DNA of 64,000 nt from JAWSUT01 sp033549345 (GCA_033549345.1 JAWSUT010000010.1:27662-91661); one strand, 5' to 3'; shown: positions 49,881 through 58,428, numbered from the stretch's first letter. The notes: generated by a model not told the origin, from the letters alone. Numbers and translations are program-made.

Positions 49881-50922
49881 CGTCCTCCCCCTTCTCCTTC
49901 AGCGGTACACGAATATCGATACGCGTTCCACGCCCAACCTGTGATGTGACGGTAAACAGGCCGCCTATTTCCTCACACCGCTCACGCATAGTTTTCAATC
50001 CGTAAGACGCAGGATGATCATCCTGCGGGTCAAAACCTTTACCATTGTCACTAATGTGTAAAAAGAGTTCTCCTGATGCTGCAGAGAGTTTAACTTGCAC
50101 CCTGTCTGCCTCGGCGTGACGAAGAATATTGGCCAGCGCCTCCTGCACGATCCGGAAAAGATGATGTTCCACACCACGCGGCAAAGCCGGCAGTCGGCCT
50201 GAGAAATCAAAAGCCAGATTTGACCTGCGCTCCAATTCTCCCATCAGCCGCATGATTCCTTCCTGCAGAGTCTCGTTCTGCAATTGAACAGGCCGCAAGT
50301 GCAGCAGGAGTGCCCGCATTTCCTGCTGGGCCTGGCCGGCTAACTCTGCAATTTCCTGAAACTGCACTGCGGTAGCCGACTCCTGGGGAGCCGCTATGGC
50401 CGCTGCATCAGCCAGCATCACCACGGCGAAGAGCTGCTGGCTTACTGCATCATGAAGCTCCCGGGCAAAGCGCTGCCTCTCTTCAATAATCGTTGCGGCA
50501 TGAACCTGGTTTGCCAGTTCCTCATTATGATTGGCCAACCGCTGCAGTGATTCCACATCCCTTTGGACTTTCCCGGCCAACTCGTTTAATTCTCTCTCCA
50601 GACGTCCGATTTCATCTTCGTCCGCAATGCGTATCCGCTGCGCCAGGTTACCGCGGGACAATACAGCGGTAAAAGCAACCACATCATCCAGGCGCCGTTT
50701 TATTTTTTTACTCCAATAGACTGTCACAATCGTGTTGATCACAAGCAGGAGTAAAAACAGAAACCCGGCCAACAGGGCAAGCGCTGCCCACGATTGCACA
50801 TCCTGCAGAGCAGGGCCGAAAAAATAGAGCCCTGCTGCAAAGAAACCTGCAGCCACCGCCGCTGCAAGCCCGTGTGCCCGCAGCACTTTCCAACGCAGCC
50901 CGCTCAGAGTTTTTCCCATCAT
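49864..50922 (-). CDS. liaS: Sensor histidine kinase (LiaS-like)
   Basis: A 352-residue kinase with two membrane segments (about 18-35 and 41-68) and almost no extracytoplasmic loop, the intramembrane-sensing type. A HAMP-like region is followed by HisKA_3 with the phospho-His in RQRFARELHDAVSQQLFAVVM, then HATPase (HISDNGKGFDPQDD). ATG 50922 or 50919 may be used; both lie behind GGGGG. LiaF precedes it by six bases. Confidence 0.9.
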   Translation of the reverse strand: MMGKTLSGLRWKVLRAHGLAAAVAAGFFAAGLYFFGPALQDVQSWAALALLAGFLFLLLLVINTIVTVYWSKKIKRRLDDVVAFTAVLSRGNLAQRIRIADEDEIGRLERELNELAGKVQRDVESLQRLANHNEELANQVHAATIIEERQRFARELHDAVSQQLFAVVMLADAAAIAAPQESATAVQFQEIAELAGQAQQEMRALLLHLRPVQLQNETLQEGIMRLMGELERRSNLAFDFSGRLPALPRGVEHHLFRIVQEALANILRHAEADRVQVKLSAASGELFLHISDNGKGFDPQDDHPASYGLKTMRERCEEIGGLFTVTSQVGRGTRIDIRVPLKEKGEDDGGAD

Positions 50923-50928
50923 TGCCCC

Positions 50929-51723
50929 CTAAACCGAATCAATCCTAAGATCCAGAATGCGATAATCTATCTCAAAAGATAATTTTCTCTCCGCGTTATC
51001 ATAGCCCGGCGTCTTATAAGACAAAGAGGTTCCAATCCCTTCCCGGCTTTGGCCCGCTACCCTTACGTCTCCTATCAGCGATTTTACGCTGATTCTGAAT
51101 TCGACATCTCTTGGGACAAGAATCCGCACATCGCCGATCCAGCCAGCAAGTTTTACAGGTATTTCAGTTTCAGAAATATAAGCCCGGGTGTAATCCAGGT
51201 CGTATTCACCAATAGCATTCCAGACATCCATCGCTTCCGCCGACCAGTTCGCCTGGTTGCGTTTTATTTTACCCGCTGAGAACCTGAACTCTTTCTCTTT
51301 ACCGTCCTCATCGGTCCAGCTGCTGCGCCTGTGTGTATCGTCCCCGTCGTGCAGGTGAACATGAATCCTGCCGCTTCCGGCAAACAGGGCGATTCCCAGA
51401 TACACCAGAAGCAGTGGCCAGAGCCGCCAAAGCATGCGCAATGTAAAATTGATGTAGCCCAAGGCCCCCAAAAACAGCAGGCTGCCTGCCAGTATAAGTA
51501 TCACACCCCAGAACCAACTGATATTACCATACCCTGCCCTTTTCGCCTGCTCCAGGGAATCGGCAACGGCTTTGATACCAAACAGAATGAACAGTACGGA
51601 ATACGCATATCTCCATAATAGACTCGCATCCAAGTCAAGAATACCAATATTATATAAAAGAAGCGCAACACCTGTCACAATAATTGCAAGAGCCAGAAGC
51701 ATTTGAAAAAAACTCTTACGCAT
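50929..51723 (-). CDS. liaF: LiaF-like membrane protein
   Basis: A 264-residue protein with four N-terminal membrane segments (about 8-118) and a C-terminal beta domain of the DUF2154/DUF4097 kind (VWNAIGEYDLDYTRAYISETEIPVKLAGWIGDVRILVP, SLIGDVRV). LiaF represses LiaS in Bacillus until envelope damage. Its place directly before liaS and liaR supports the same role. No liaI or liaH is visible. Confidence 0.9.
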   Translation of the reverse strand: MRKSFFQMLLALAIIVTGVALLLYNIGILDLDASLLWRYAYSVLFILFGIKAVADSLEQAKRAGYGNISWFWGVILILAGSLLFLGALGYINFTLRMLWRLWPLLLVYLGIALFAGSGRIHVHLHDGDDTHRRSSWTDEDGKEKEFRFSAGKIKRNQANWSAEAMDVWNAIGEYDLDYTRAYISETEIPVKLAGWIGDVRILVPRDVEFRISVKSLIGDVRVAGQSREGIGTSLSYKTPGYDNAERKLSFEIDYRILDLRIDSV

Positions 51724-51743
51724 TACCGTATCCTCCTCACGTT

Positions 51744-52559
51744 CTAACTGTCTATCCGCCAGTCAATTTTCTTTATTAGGATGAATAAGGAAGCCACCAC
51801 AAAGAGAGATAAAACAAACATACTCCGGGATACATCCGCCGTCCAGCCGTCCACTACGACGACCCGGAATGCTTGCGCCACATATGTGGTAGGAAATATC
51901 CAGGCTGTCTTTTGCAGCAATGTGGGCAGCATTTCAATTTGCACCATCACCGGTGTCAGGAAGTTAATAAACATTAAAAGCGTCTGACATAAGATGTTTG
52001 CCAACTGCAGACTTGGCGAAAGGAAGCCAATCATTGCTCCCAGACCGATACAGGCCAAAAGCGAGATAAAGAAGACCGGAATCATAACGAGGCTGTATTG
52101 AAACTGCAATCCGTACACCCACTGGCCAAGCAAAGCAAGAATAATGACCGAAGGTACACAGGTGAGCAGCCCGCGCACAAAAAGCGCCAGGATGAAGTTT
52201 AGTTTCGAGACAGGCAGGGATGCATAATAAATAAAATGACCCTGTTTTTTCTGCTCGGCGAGCACCTGACCCATCACATTAATACCCATGATTGTCAGTG
52301 CAAACACCATATTCCCCGTAATAATACGCACCATCACTTCCGGTGTCTGCACCGGTGTGAAGTATTTCAGAAACAGGAGTGTTGAAAAAGGAAACATTGA
52401 AGCCATCAACACAACCCAAATCCACTCGTCCCGCACTTCGGCAAACTGGATCCGAAACAGCAGCCAGATTTCCCGCAGTAACCCCGAAAATACCCGGGGC
52501 AGGGAAACCACCCCTCCTGAAACAGAATTTACAGATACGCCATATGTTCTATTTGACAT
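51744..52559 (-). CDS. ABC transporter permease
   Basis: A 271-residue permease of the ABC-2 type with six membrane segments. MVFALTIMGINVMGQVLAEQKKQGHFIYYASLPVSKLNF is the usual ABC-2 helical core. ATG 52559 lies inside the end of the ATPase gene, overlapping by 11 bases; a GGGAG site lies ten bases upstream. Likely exports a lipid, peptide or antibiotic with the adjacent ATPase. The following liaFSR-like genes may respond to the same stress. Confidence 0.88.
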   Translation of the reverse strand: MSNRTYGVSVNSVSGGVVSLPRVFSGLLREIWLLFRIQFAEVRDEWIWVVLMASMFPFSTLLFLKYFTPVQTPEVMVRIITGNMVFALTIMGINVMGQVLAEQKKQGHFIYYASLPVSKLNFILALFVRGLLTCVPSVIILALLGQWVYGLQFQYSLVMIPVFFISLLACIGLGAMIGFLSPSLQLANILCQTLLMFINFLTPVMVQIEMLPTLLQKTAWIFPTTYVAQAFRVVVVDGWTADVSRSMFVLSLFVVASLFILIKKIDWRIDS

Positions 52560-53502
52560 GGACAGCCGTCTCCCTTCCACCAAGATAAAAATATACATCT
52601 TCCAGACTCGGAGGAATGACCTTGTATTCCTCACAAGCCATCGCATCACTGTGACTGATAATCTCTGAAAGCACCGTACCGGCCCGTTCTTTCTCCACAA
52701 AAAGCCGCAGCCGGTTTTCACCGAGAATTTCCACCGTACCCCAGGCCTTCAGCGCTTTCTCCGTCACTTTTCGTTTTCCGAACATGGATGTCGTTTCAAT
52801 TCTGAGCCGGCTGTCCACCATGGACTTCAGGTTTCCCACTGTATCGATCGTTAGCAGTCGGCCAAAATCAATCACCGCGACCCGGTCCACCACCTGTTCA
52901 GCCTCCAGAACATTATGGGTCACAAGCAAAACCGTTACACCCTGCTGCCTGTTCAGCTCCATAATTGTCCGCCAGACCAGCCGGCGTTTCTCGGGATCCA
53001 GTTCATTCGTCGGTTCATCCAGAATTAATACATCCGTATTGCCAATTAACGCCGTAGCGATTCCGACGAGTTTTTGCTGGCCTCCGGAAATCCGTTTTAT
53101 CGTCTGGTTGGCAAGCTCAGAGAGTTCCAGCTCTTCCAGCAGTTCAGCCGATTTTCTGCGGACCAGCGTCCCCGGCATACCACGCAGCTTTCCCGTAATC
53201 TCAATCGCTTCCCGTACTGTCAGAGATGTCAGAGCCAACGGTTCCTGTGCGTAATAAGCCACACGGTTTGTAACGGCCAGCGGGTCTTTAAACACACTAT
53301 TTCCGTCAAAGAGGATATCACCCTCTGTAGGCTTTAAAAAGCCCACCATCTGCCGGATCAATGTGGACTTGCCCGCACCGTTGGGGCCGAACACACCCAG
53401 AATTTCGCCTTTTTTCACATCAAATGAAATCTTGTCGTTGGCCCTGACCGCACCTTTTTTATATACCTTACTCACCTGCCGAACCGAATAAATCGCTTCC
53501 AC
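52549..53502 (-). CDS. ABC transporter ATP-binding protein
   Basis: A 317-residue ATPase: Walker A FGPNGAGKSTLI near residue 38, signature RISGGQQKLVGIATALIG near 138, Walker B VLILDEPTNELDP near 158, and the H-loop His in LLVTHNVLEAE. The C-terminal 80 residues form an extension common in drug/lipid exporters. Gene pairs with the ABC-2 permease. Confidence 0.95.
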   Translation of the reverse strand: MEAIYSVRQVSKVYKKGAVRANDKISFDVKKGEILGVFGPNGAGKSTLIRQMVGFLKPTEGDILFDGNSVFKDPLAVTNRVAYYAQEPLALTSLTVREAIEITGKLRGMPGTLVRRKSAELLEELELSELANQTIKRISGGQQKLVGIATALIGNTDVLILDEPTNELDPEKRRLVWRTIMELNRQQGVTVLLVTHNVLEAEQVVDRVAVIDFGRLLTIDTVGNLKSMVDSRLRIETTSMFGKRKVTEKALKAWGTVEILGENRLRLFVEKERAGTVLSEIISHSDAMACEEYKVIPPSLEDVYFYLGGRETAVHVK

Positions 53503-53550
53503 TGCAACGCCCCCTTTGTTGTTCGTCTTAAGTTTACCGGTTCACACTGC

Positions 53551-53603
53551 AAAAAAAAACAGCCCCCGGCAGGGGCTGCCCTCCGTCTTAAGACGGATTT
53601 TTT
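53551..53603. terminator. Two back-to-back terminator-like hairpins in a divergent gap
   Basis: CAGCCCC/GGGGCTG (53560-53578) is followed on the minus strand by a run of T. The 16-bp palindrome TCCGTCTTAAGACGGA (53582-53597) is followed on the plus strand by six T. So each hairpin points outward toward a divergent gene. CGTCTTAAG also recurs at 53524-53532. They could be attenuators or the borders of a lost gene. Confidence 0.6.
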
Positions 53604-53676
53604 AGCATAATCATCGTTTTAGTTAAGAAAAGAGGGAAAGATAATCTAGACATAAACAAAAAAGGAGCGGCACAGA

Positions 53677-53982
53677 ATGGAACAAGTTGAAATCCGGGGA
53701 TTCCTCCAGCTAAGACAGCTGTTTGACAAGAAAGGTTGGCCTTATCCGTACTATCTAACCCTGGAGAAAGAGTGTTCGGCACTGGAACTGGCTGAAATAC
53801 TGGATTTACCCATAGACAAACTCGAAGCCGTGTTTGTTAACGGCCTGACTGAGTCACTCGAGGAAGCACGAGTCAGGCCGGGCGACCGCATTGGCTTTAT
53901 CCCTTATGGCACACCGGGGATATGCCGGCTGCTTCTGGGTATAAAAAGGCCCCCGGATGAAAAGGAAAAACCTGCTGAATAA
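53677..53982 (+). CDS. MoaD/ThiS-like ubiquitin-fold protein
   Basis: A 101-residue beta-grasp protein. VFVNGLTESLEEARVRPGDRIGFIPYGTPG matches the C-terminal half of MoaD/ThiS proteins. It does not end in the diGly tail needed for thiocarboxylate formation; instead TPGICRLLLGIKRPPDEKEKPAE follows. It has a GGAGCGG site and stands alone on the plus strand. A sulfur-carrier role is therefore doubtful; a partner-binding or regulatory role is possible. Confidence 0.8.
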   Translation: MEQVEIRGFLQLRQLFDKKGWPYPYYLTLEKECSALELAEILDLPIDKLEAVFVNGLTESLEEARVRPGDRIGFIPYGTPGICRLLLGIKRPPDEKEKPAE

Positions 53983-54009
53983 TCTCTAAGAAGTTAATCC
54001 TACGGGATA

Positions 54010-54043
54010 AACAAACCGGAAGCAGCGACGCTCCCGGTTTGTT
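54010..54043. terminator. Bidirectional terminator between the MoaD-like gene and lysA
   Basis: AACAAACCGG and its complement form a 10-bp stem around a 14-nt loop in the gap between two convergent genes. Confidence 0.65.
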
Positions 54044-54047
54044 ATCG

Positions 54048-55313
54048 TTATTTCCCTGTTCCCTTAAATGTACCTGTAACATCCAGCGTTGCAAAATAAT
54101 CAGCGGGTGTCTCCGCACGGCGGATCAGCTCTGTAGAGCCGTCTTCCTTTAACAGTACTTCTGCCGAACGCAGTTTGCCATTATAGTTGTATCCCATGGC
54201 AAAACCGTGTGCGCCTGTATCATGGATAACGACCAGATCCCCGATATCAATTTTCGGCAGCATGCGGTCAATGGCAAATTTGTCATTGTTCTCACACAAA
54301 CCGCCTGTCACATCATACTTGTGGTCGGCAGGCAGGTCTTCTTTGCCCATCACCGTAATGTGATGATAGGCACCGTACATGGCCGGCCGCATTAAATTTG
54401 CCGCACAGGCATCCAGGCCAACATATTCCTTGTGAATATGTTTCTGATGCAGTGCAGTCGTAACCAGGCAGCCATAGGGCCCGAGCATAAAACGGCCCAG
54501 TTCGGTATAGATTGCTACATCACCCATACCCGCAGGAACCAAAATTTCATTGAATGCTTCCTTTACACCCTTGCCGATAGCATAGATATCTGCAGGCTCC
54601 TGCTCCGGCCGGTAGGGGATGCCGATGCCGCCGGAGAGATTAATGAATTTGATATGCACACCCGTTTCCCGGCCCAGTTCCACAGCCGTCTCAAAGAGCA
54701 GCTTGGCCAAAACGGGGTAGTATTCATTGGCTACGGTGTTGCTGGCCAAAAAGGAATGAATACCAAAATGCTTAACCCCTTTTCCTTTCAGAATTTTAAA
54801 GCCTTCCACCAGCTGCTCACGGGTAAAACCATATTTTGCTTCCTGGGGATTATCCATAATTTCGTTGTCAATCACAAAAGCGCCGCCCGGATTGTACCGG
54901 CAGCTGATGGTTGCGGGAATCCCTGCCGTCTTTTCCAGAAAATCAATATGTGTAATATCATCGAGATTGATTACAGCGTTTAACTTGCGGGCCAGGACAA
55001 AATCCTGCGCAGGCGTCACATTGGAGGAGAACATAATCTCCGAACCGCCAAAACCCACCGCATCCGCCATCATCAATTCCGTATATGATGCGCAGTCCAC
55101 TCCGCAGCCTTCTTCTCTTAATATGTTTAGGATTACGGGATTGGGTGTGGCCTTAACCGCGAAGTATTCCTTAAAACCTTCGTTCCAGGCGAATGCTTCC
55201 TTTAGCCTGCGTGCGTTTTCCCGTATTCCTTTTTCATCATACATATGAAACGGTGTGGGATACTTCCGGACAATCTCCTGCAGTTGTTCCTTGTTAACAA
55301 ATGTTTTTTTCAT
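54048..55313 (-). CDS. lysA: Diaminopimelate decarboxylase-family protein
   Basis: A 421-residue group IV (alanine-racemase-fold) PLP decarboxylase, the last step to lysine if it acts on meso-DAP. PLP-Lys is in EYFAVKATPNPVIL near residue 53; HSFLASNT, LSGGIGIPYRPE and GGLCENNDKFA (the substrate-binding Cys region) follow. The Cys segment is CENND rather than the common CESSD, so a related substrate is possible. The start overlaps the TrmB regulator stop by four bases. Confidence 0.9.
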   Translation of the reverse strand: MKKTFVNKEQLQEIVRKYPTPFHMYDEKGIRENARRLKEAFAWNEGFKEYFAVKATPNPVILNILREEGCGVDCASYTELMMADAVGFGGSEIMFSSNVTPAQDFVLARKLNAVINLDDITHIDFLEKTAGIPATISCRYNPGGAFVIDNEIMDNPQEAKYGFTREQLVEGFKILKGKGVKHFGIHSFLASNTVANEYYPVLAKLLFETAVELGRETGVHIKFINLSGGIGIPYRPEQEPADIYAIGKGVKEAFNEILVPAGMGDVAIYTELGRFMLGPYGCLVTTALHQKHIHKEYVGLDACAANLMRPAMYGAYHHITVMGKEDLPADHKYDVTGGLCENNDKFAIDRMLPKIDIGDLVVIHDTGAHGFAMGYNYNGKLRSAEVLLKEDGSTELIRRAETPADYFATLDVTGTFKGTGK

Positions 55314-56011
55314 CTCTCGTCTCTCCCTTTTATCATTTCTACCAAACGGATTTCATTTTTCAGTGAATCTTTCAGTAAATCCACCAGATTTTTCTTTCTC
55401 GAATATAAACAGGTTGAATCAGCCCCGTTTATGCCACCGGTTAAAACATTGGCCGAATCCGCAATAAGCCGTATCGGGTATTGCTGCTTTTCCACGGTAT
55501 AGACCGTGGCCCCGTCAAGCTCCAGGGGTTTATCTGTTATTAAAACAATTTTCAGACCTCTTTCGATTCCAGTCCTGATTTCCGTCAGGATATTCTCCAA
55601 GGTTTCATTTGATGCGGAAAGGTACACTCTCTCCCTGGCCCTTAGAATCATATTGCGCATTTTATTTACGATATGGGCTTGTCCCTTAATTGTAATATAG
55701 CCTTCCGCTTCTTCTTTTCTTTGCGGCATGCACGTGATTAATTCATTTTTTGCCTTCTGCATCATGCCGATTTTATTGTCACAAAACTCTGCAACAGGTA
55801 CAGGTGTGTATCTTGTTGCTGTATCCTCAATGGTAAATGCTGCCCCTTTTTCAACCAGTGCAGCCAGGGATGTATATGCATTGGAACGGGAGATTCCAGT
55901 CAGTTTCGCCACCTCATACCCGGTCAGTTCACCATCCGACATTAAAGTAAGATAGATAGCCGCTTCCTGTCTTGTCAGGTTAAATTCAGTTAACATTTCT
56001 ATCACATCCAT
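55310..56011 (-). CDS. TrmB-family transcriptional regulator
   Basis: A 233-residue regulator with an N-terminal winged helix (LTRQEAAIYLTLMSDGELTGYEVAKLTGISRSNAYTSLAALVEKGAA) and a C-terminal TrmB effector domain of the PLD-like type (YLSASNETLENILTEIRTGIERGLKIVLITDK). TrmB proteins are widespread in archaea and scattered in Firmicutes. Its stop overlaps the lysA-type start by four bases, so it may sense lysine or DAP. Confidence 0.9.
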   Translation of the reverse strand: MDVIEMLTEFNLTRQEAAIYLTLMSDGELTGYEVAKLTGISRSNAYTSLAALVEKGAAFTIEDTATRYTPVPVAEFCDNKIGMMQKAKNELITCMPQRKEEAEGYITIKGQAHIVNKMRNMILRARERVYLSASNETLENILTEIRTGIERGLKIVLITDKPLELDGATVYTVEKQQYPIRLIADSANVLTGGINGADSTCLYSRKKNLVDLLKDSLKNEIRLVEMIKGRDER

Positions 56012-56110
56012 AAAAGACTCACCTCAGCTGTAAGATCTATCGATAGTGTTCCTGTTTAGAGATACTATAATATAGTTCCGTGATTTTGTCAAAATAACAT
56101 ATTTGCGCAT

Positions 56111-56143
56111 AAGAAAAAGCTGCACACAGTACAGCTTTTTCTT
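56111..56143. terminator. Bidirectional terminator after the coat-protein genes
   Basis: AAGAAAAAGCTG and its complement form a 12-bp stem around a 9-nt loop ending in T-rich (minus) and T-rich (plus) flanks, just after the stop at 56163. Confidence 0.8.
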
Positions 56144-56162
56144 GTGAACAGGAACTAATTTT

Positions 56163-56405
56163 TTACGTTAACTGGCTTTTATACTGCTGAATTGTATTCT
56201 GGTCGGCCTGCTGGGCCGGCTTGTAATATCCTTTTTGCGTCGCCTTCTGGCTCAGCTGGAACTGAAACTGCTCGTCTGAATTTCTAATCTGCTGCAGCGC
56301 CTGCCTGAGCTGTGAGTTGGAACTTTCAGAAATAGCTTTGGCATAGTTTGTCAGGCTGGCATTAACCATAGAAAGCACATCATTGACCATATCTTTGTCT
56401 TGCAC
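56163..56405 (-). CDS. CotF-like spore coat protein
   Basis: An 80-residue Gln-rich helical protein. MVNDVLSMVNASLTNYAKAISESSNSQLRQALQQIRN resembles the CotF coat-protein family. The C-terminal GYYKPAQQADQNTIQQYKSQLT is typical of this group. It lies 16 bases after the related smaller gene. Confidence 0.88.
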   Translation of the reverse strand: MQDKDMVNDVLSMVNASLTNYAKAISESSNSQLRQALQQIRNSDEQFQFQLSQKATQKGYYKPAQQADQNTIQQYKSQLT

Positions 56406-56421
56406 GTAAAAACCTCCTTTT

Positions 56422-56607
56422 TTAGCTTAAGAACTGCATAAGCTTTTGTTTTGTCTGACGCGCGCTGTTTGCCGACTGCTGGAACATCTGCTTAATCTCA
56501 GGATCAGTACACTGCTGGGCATACGTCTCCAGCTTCTGCGCTCCGGTATCATGAGCACCGATTAAATGACGCAGGTTTTCTAACTCTTGCTGGTTAATCT
56601 GAGTCAA
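56422..56607 (-). CDS. Small CotF-related coat protein
   Basis: A 61-residue Gln-rich helical protein: QQELENLRHLIGAHDTGAQKLETYAQQCTDPEIKQMFQQSANSA. It matches the N-terminal half of CotF-family proteins and probably pairs with the larger protein encoded next. GGAAAGGGG lies upstream of the ATG. A sigma-E-type promoter is suggested further upstream. Confidence 0.82.
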   Translation of the reverse strand: MTQINQQELENLRHLIGAHDTGAQKLETYAQQCTDPEIKQMFQQSANSARQTKQKLMQFLS

Positions 56608-56642
56608 AATTAAAACCCCTTTCCTAAAGATTTTTTTCTCAT

Positions 56643-56674
56643 TTTAGTATGCCGGTGAAAAAATAATAATATTC
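56643..56674 (-). promoter_or_regulatory. Candidate sporulation (sigma-E-like) promoter of the coat genes
   Basis: On the minus strand GAATATT (-35 like) and CATACTAAA (-10 like) are 16 bp apart, about 40 bases upstream of the first coat gene. The pattern resembles the sigma-E consensus, slightly wide in spacing. Confidence 0.35.
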
Positions 56675-56710
56675 TTGCACACGATGAAATGTAAACAAAA
56701 GCCAAACAGA

Positions 56711-56738
56711 AAAGCCCGGTACTATTGAACCGGGCTTT
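56711..56738. terminator. Intrinsic terminator of the iron-sulfur flavoprotein gene
   Basis: AAAGCCCGGT and its complement form a 10-bp stem around an 8-nt loop 35 bases after the stop at 56773. Confidence 0.8.
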
Positions 56739-56772
56739 ATTTACTACGTATGGAATTTTTTAATTGACAGCG

Positions 56773-57402
56773 TTAGTTCTTTGTCAGTCGGTCTCGCAAG
56801 ATTTCACCAAGTTGGCAGGCTTTTTCACGAAGCTCCGGGTCATCATCAAAATTTTTAAACATTGAGGGTTCAATTTTTGCATCTTCCCCATACAGTGTTT
56901 TCACATTAGACAGCGTACATTCTTCACCATACCCGCAGGCAAGGCAGGTGGGATGGCCGCATGTCTGCATGGAGCCCAGTACTTCCATGCCCTGCGCTTT
57001 GCTAAATAGTTTCAGCCAGTCTTCCACTGCCTGATTCGCTTTATAACCTCCGGCCACAACGATTACCGGTTTCCCTTTCAAGAGAACTTTTCTGTGGCGC
57101 AGGGAATATGTCCGTTCACAGAATGTCTTTGTCCTTGCATCTGTGGATGCAAAAGTGGGATAGCCCGCAATTATCAGGGCATCGGCATTTTTCAGCTTTT
57201 CTTCGAGGATATCGCTGTAATCATCTTTTTGCACACAGTGATTGTCTTCCACACACTTCAGGCATCCCAGGCAGGGGTTTACTTTGTAACGTGAGAGGTT
57301 GATCATTTCATAATCCAACCCGCTGGCTTCTGCAACAGCTTTTACTGTTTTGTCCAAATTACCCCCCTTTTTCGGGCTGCCGCTAACGGCAAGTATTTTC
57401 AT
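56773..57402 (-). CDS. Iron-sulfur flavoprotein (FMN reductase family)
   Basis: A 209-residue flavodoxin-like protein. ILAVSGSPKKGGNLDKTVKAV is the FMN phosphate loop. CLGCLKCVEDNHC (CxxCxxC...C) is the 4Fe-4S motif of the iron-sulfur flavoproteins. A further Cys-rich stretch (CGHPTCLACGYGEEC) lies near residue 155. ATG 57402 is six bases after GGAGGG; ATG 57408 abuts that site. Probably an electron carrier or reductase in anaerobic stress. Confidence 0.88.
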   Translation of the reverse strand: MKILAVSGSPKKGGNLDKTVKAVAEASGLDYEMINLSRYKVNPCLGCLKCVEDNHCVQKDDYSDILEEKLKNADALIIAGYPTFASTDARTKTFCERTYSLRHRKVLLKGKPVIVVAGGYKANQAVEDWLKLFSKAQGMEVLGSMQTCGHPTCLACGYGEECTLSNVKTLYGEDAKIEPSMFKNFDDDPELREKACQLGEILRDRLTKN

Positions 57403-57527
57403 TTTCATCCCTCCGGGTTCTGTTTTTATTTATTGTAACATGATACTTGGCTAAAAAATGTTAAATACTATACAATCAGCTACTGTTTTAATAATCTTTT
57501 TACAGTCCGAAAAAGAGGTGAAAATTT

Positions 57528-58394
57528 ATGAGGTTTCTTTTCCCGTTCAGAAAAAAAGAGGAAAAAGAAGAAACATCAGGCCATACATCACAGACGCATA
57601 ATGACAGTGATACACTACCAAAACAAATTGCCAAAGTGAATATTAATGGGGTGGGGTCGTTTCGCCTGAATCTCACAGATATTCAGACAAAACGCAGCGA
57701 CCTCTTTTGCAGCGGACAGTATTCTGTATTTGACATCATTACGGGACTTGCGGATAACGGCAGCATTGATGTTCGCTACCACTTTGACGAGAGCCTTAAC
57801 ACGTATGTGATTGAATCCATAAACGGCAAGCAGACCTGGTGGTACACAGCGTACTATGACGGAGGCTGGCCGGAGAGAAATGTTTTCAGGATGGATCACT
57901 TTCCTTATAAAGACGGAATGCAGATTACATTAACCCAGGTGCCGGGCACAGCCGTTAAAGAAATATATCAGTACTTTCAGGCGGAAACAAAAAGAAAGCA
58001 AAACAGCCGGAACCTCGTTGTCCCCGAAGTTCTGATTCGGGGACAACATACAAAACTAAAATTCAACCATGTTGAGGTCAGGCCGCACAATCTACGTAAC
58101 GATCTTTTCCACGAAAATGTCCCCACAGCCCTTGATGTCATACTGTCGCTGGCTGATGAGGGAAAACTGACATACGAGCTAAAATGGCACGAATCTCTGG
58201 GAAGGGCAAGAACTGTGAAAAGTTACTGGGTTGAGAAAATAAATAACGAGCAAAGCTACCGCTCCTTCGGTTTTGTTTATGAAGAAGGCAGCTATGAATA
58301 CCGCCACGGCCGCGGTAACCACATTCACATTCCTGCAGACGCCAGAATCATTCATTCGCCTGAATATGTTGAGTGGTTCTGGATCTGCCTCTGA
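57528..58394 (+). CDS. Duplicated DUF4430-like protein
   Basis: A 288-residue protein made of two similar halves. Half one (about 60-135) reads SVFDIITGLADNGSIDVRYHFDESLNTYVIESINGKQTWWYTAYYDGGW. Half two (about 195-288) reads TALDVILSLADEGKLTYELKWHESLGRARTVKSYWVEKINNEQSYR and ends HIHIPADARIIHSPEYVEW. Both resemble the cobalamin-binding-type DUF4430 domain. No signal peptide is seen; the N-terminus is Lys/Glu-rich. Function unknown. GAGGTG lies upstream of the ATG. Confidence 0.8.
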   Translation: MRFLFPFRKKEEKEETSGHTSQTHNDSDTLPKQIAKVNINGVGSFRLNLTDIQTKRSDLFCSGQYSVFDIITGLADNGSIDVRYHFDESLNTYVIESINGKQTWWYTAYYDGGWPERNVFRMDHFPYKDGMQITLTQVPGTAVKEIYQYFQAETKRKQNSRNLVVPEVLIRGQHTKLKFNHVEVRPHNLRNDLFHENVPTALDVILSLADEGKLTYELKWHESLGRARTVKSYWVEKINNEQSYRSFGFVYEEGSYEYRHGRGNHIHIPADARIIHSPEYVEWFWICL

Positions 58395-58428
58395 TTACGT
58401 TATCTGGCTAAATGGCCACGGCATCTTT

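Noticed and set aside
52560..52721. Longer ABC permease start at 52721
   Set aside because: The added residues lie inside the ATPase gene and lack permease character; ATG 52559 fits.
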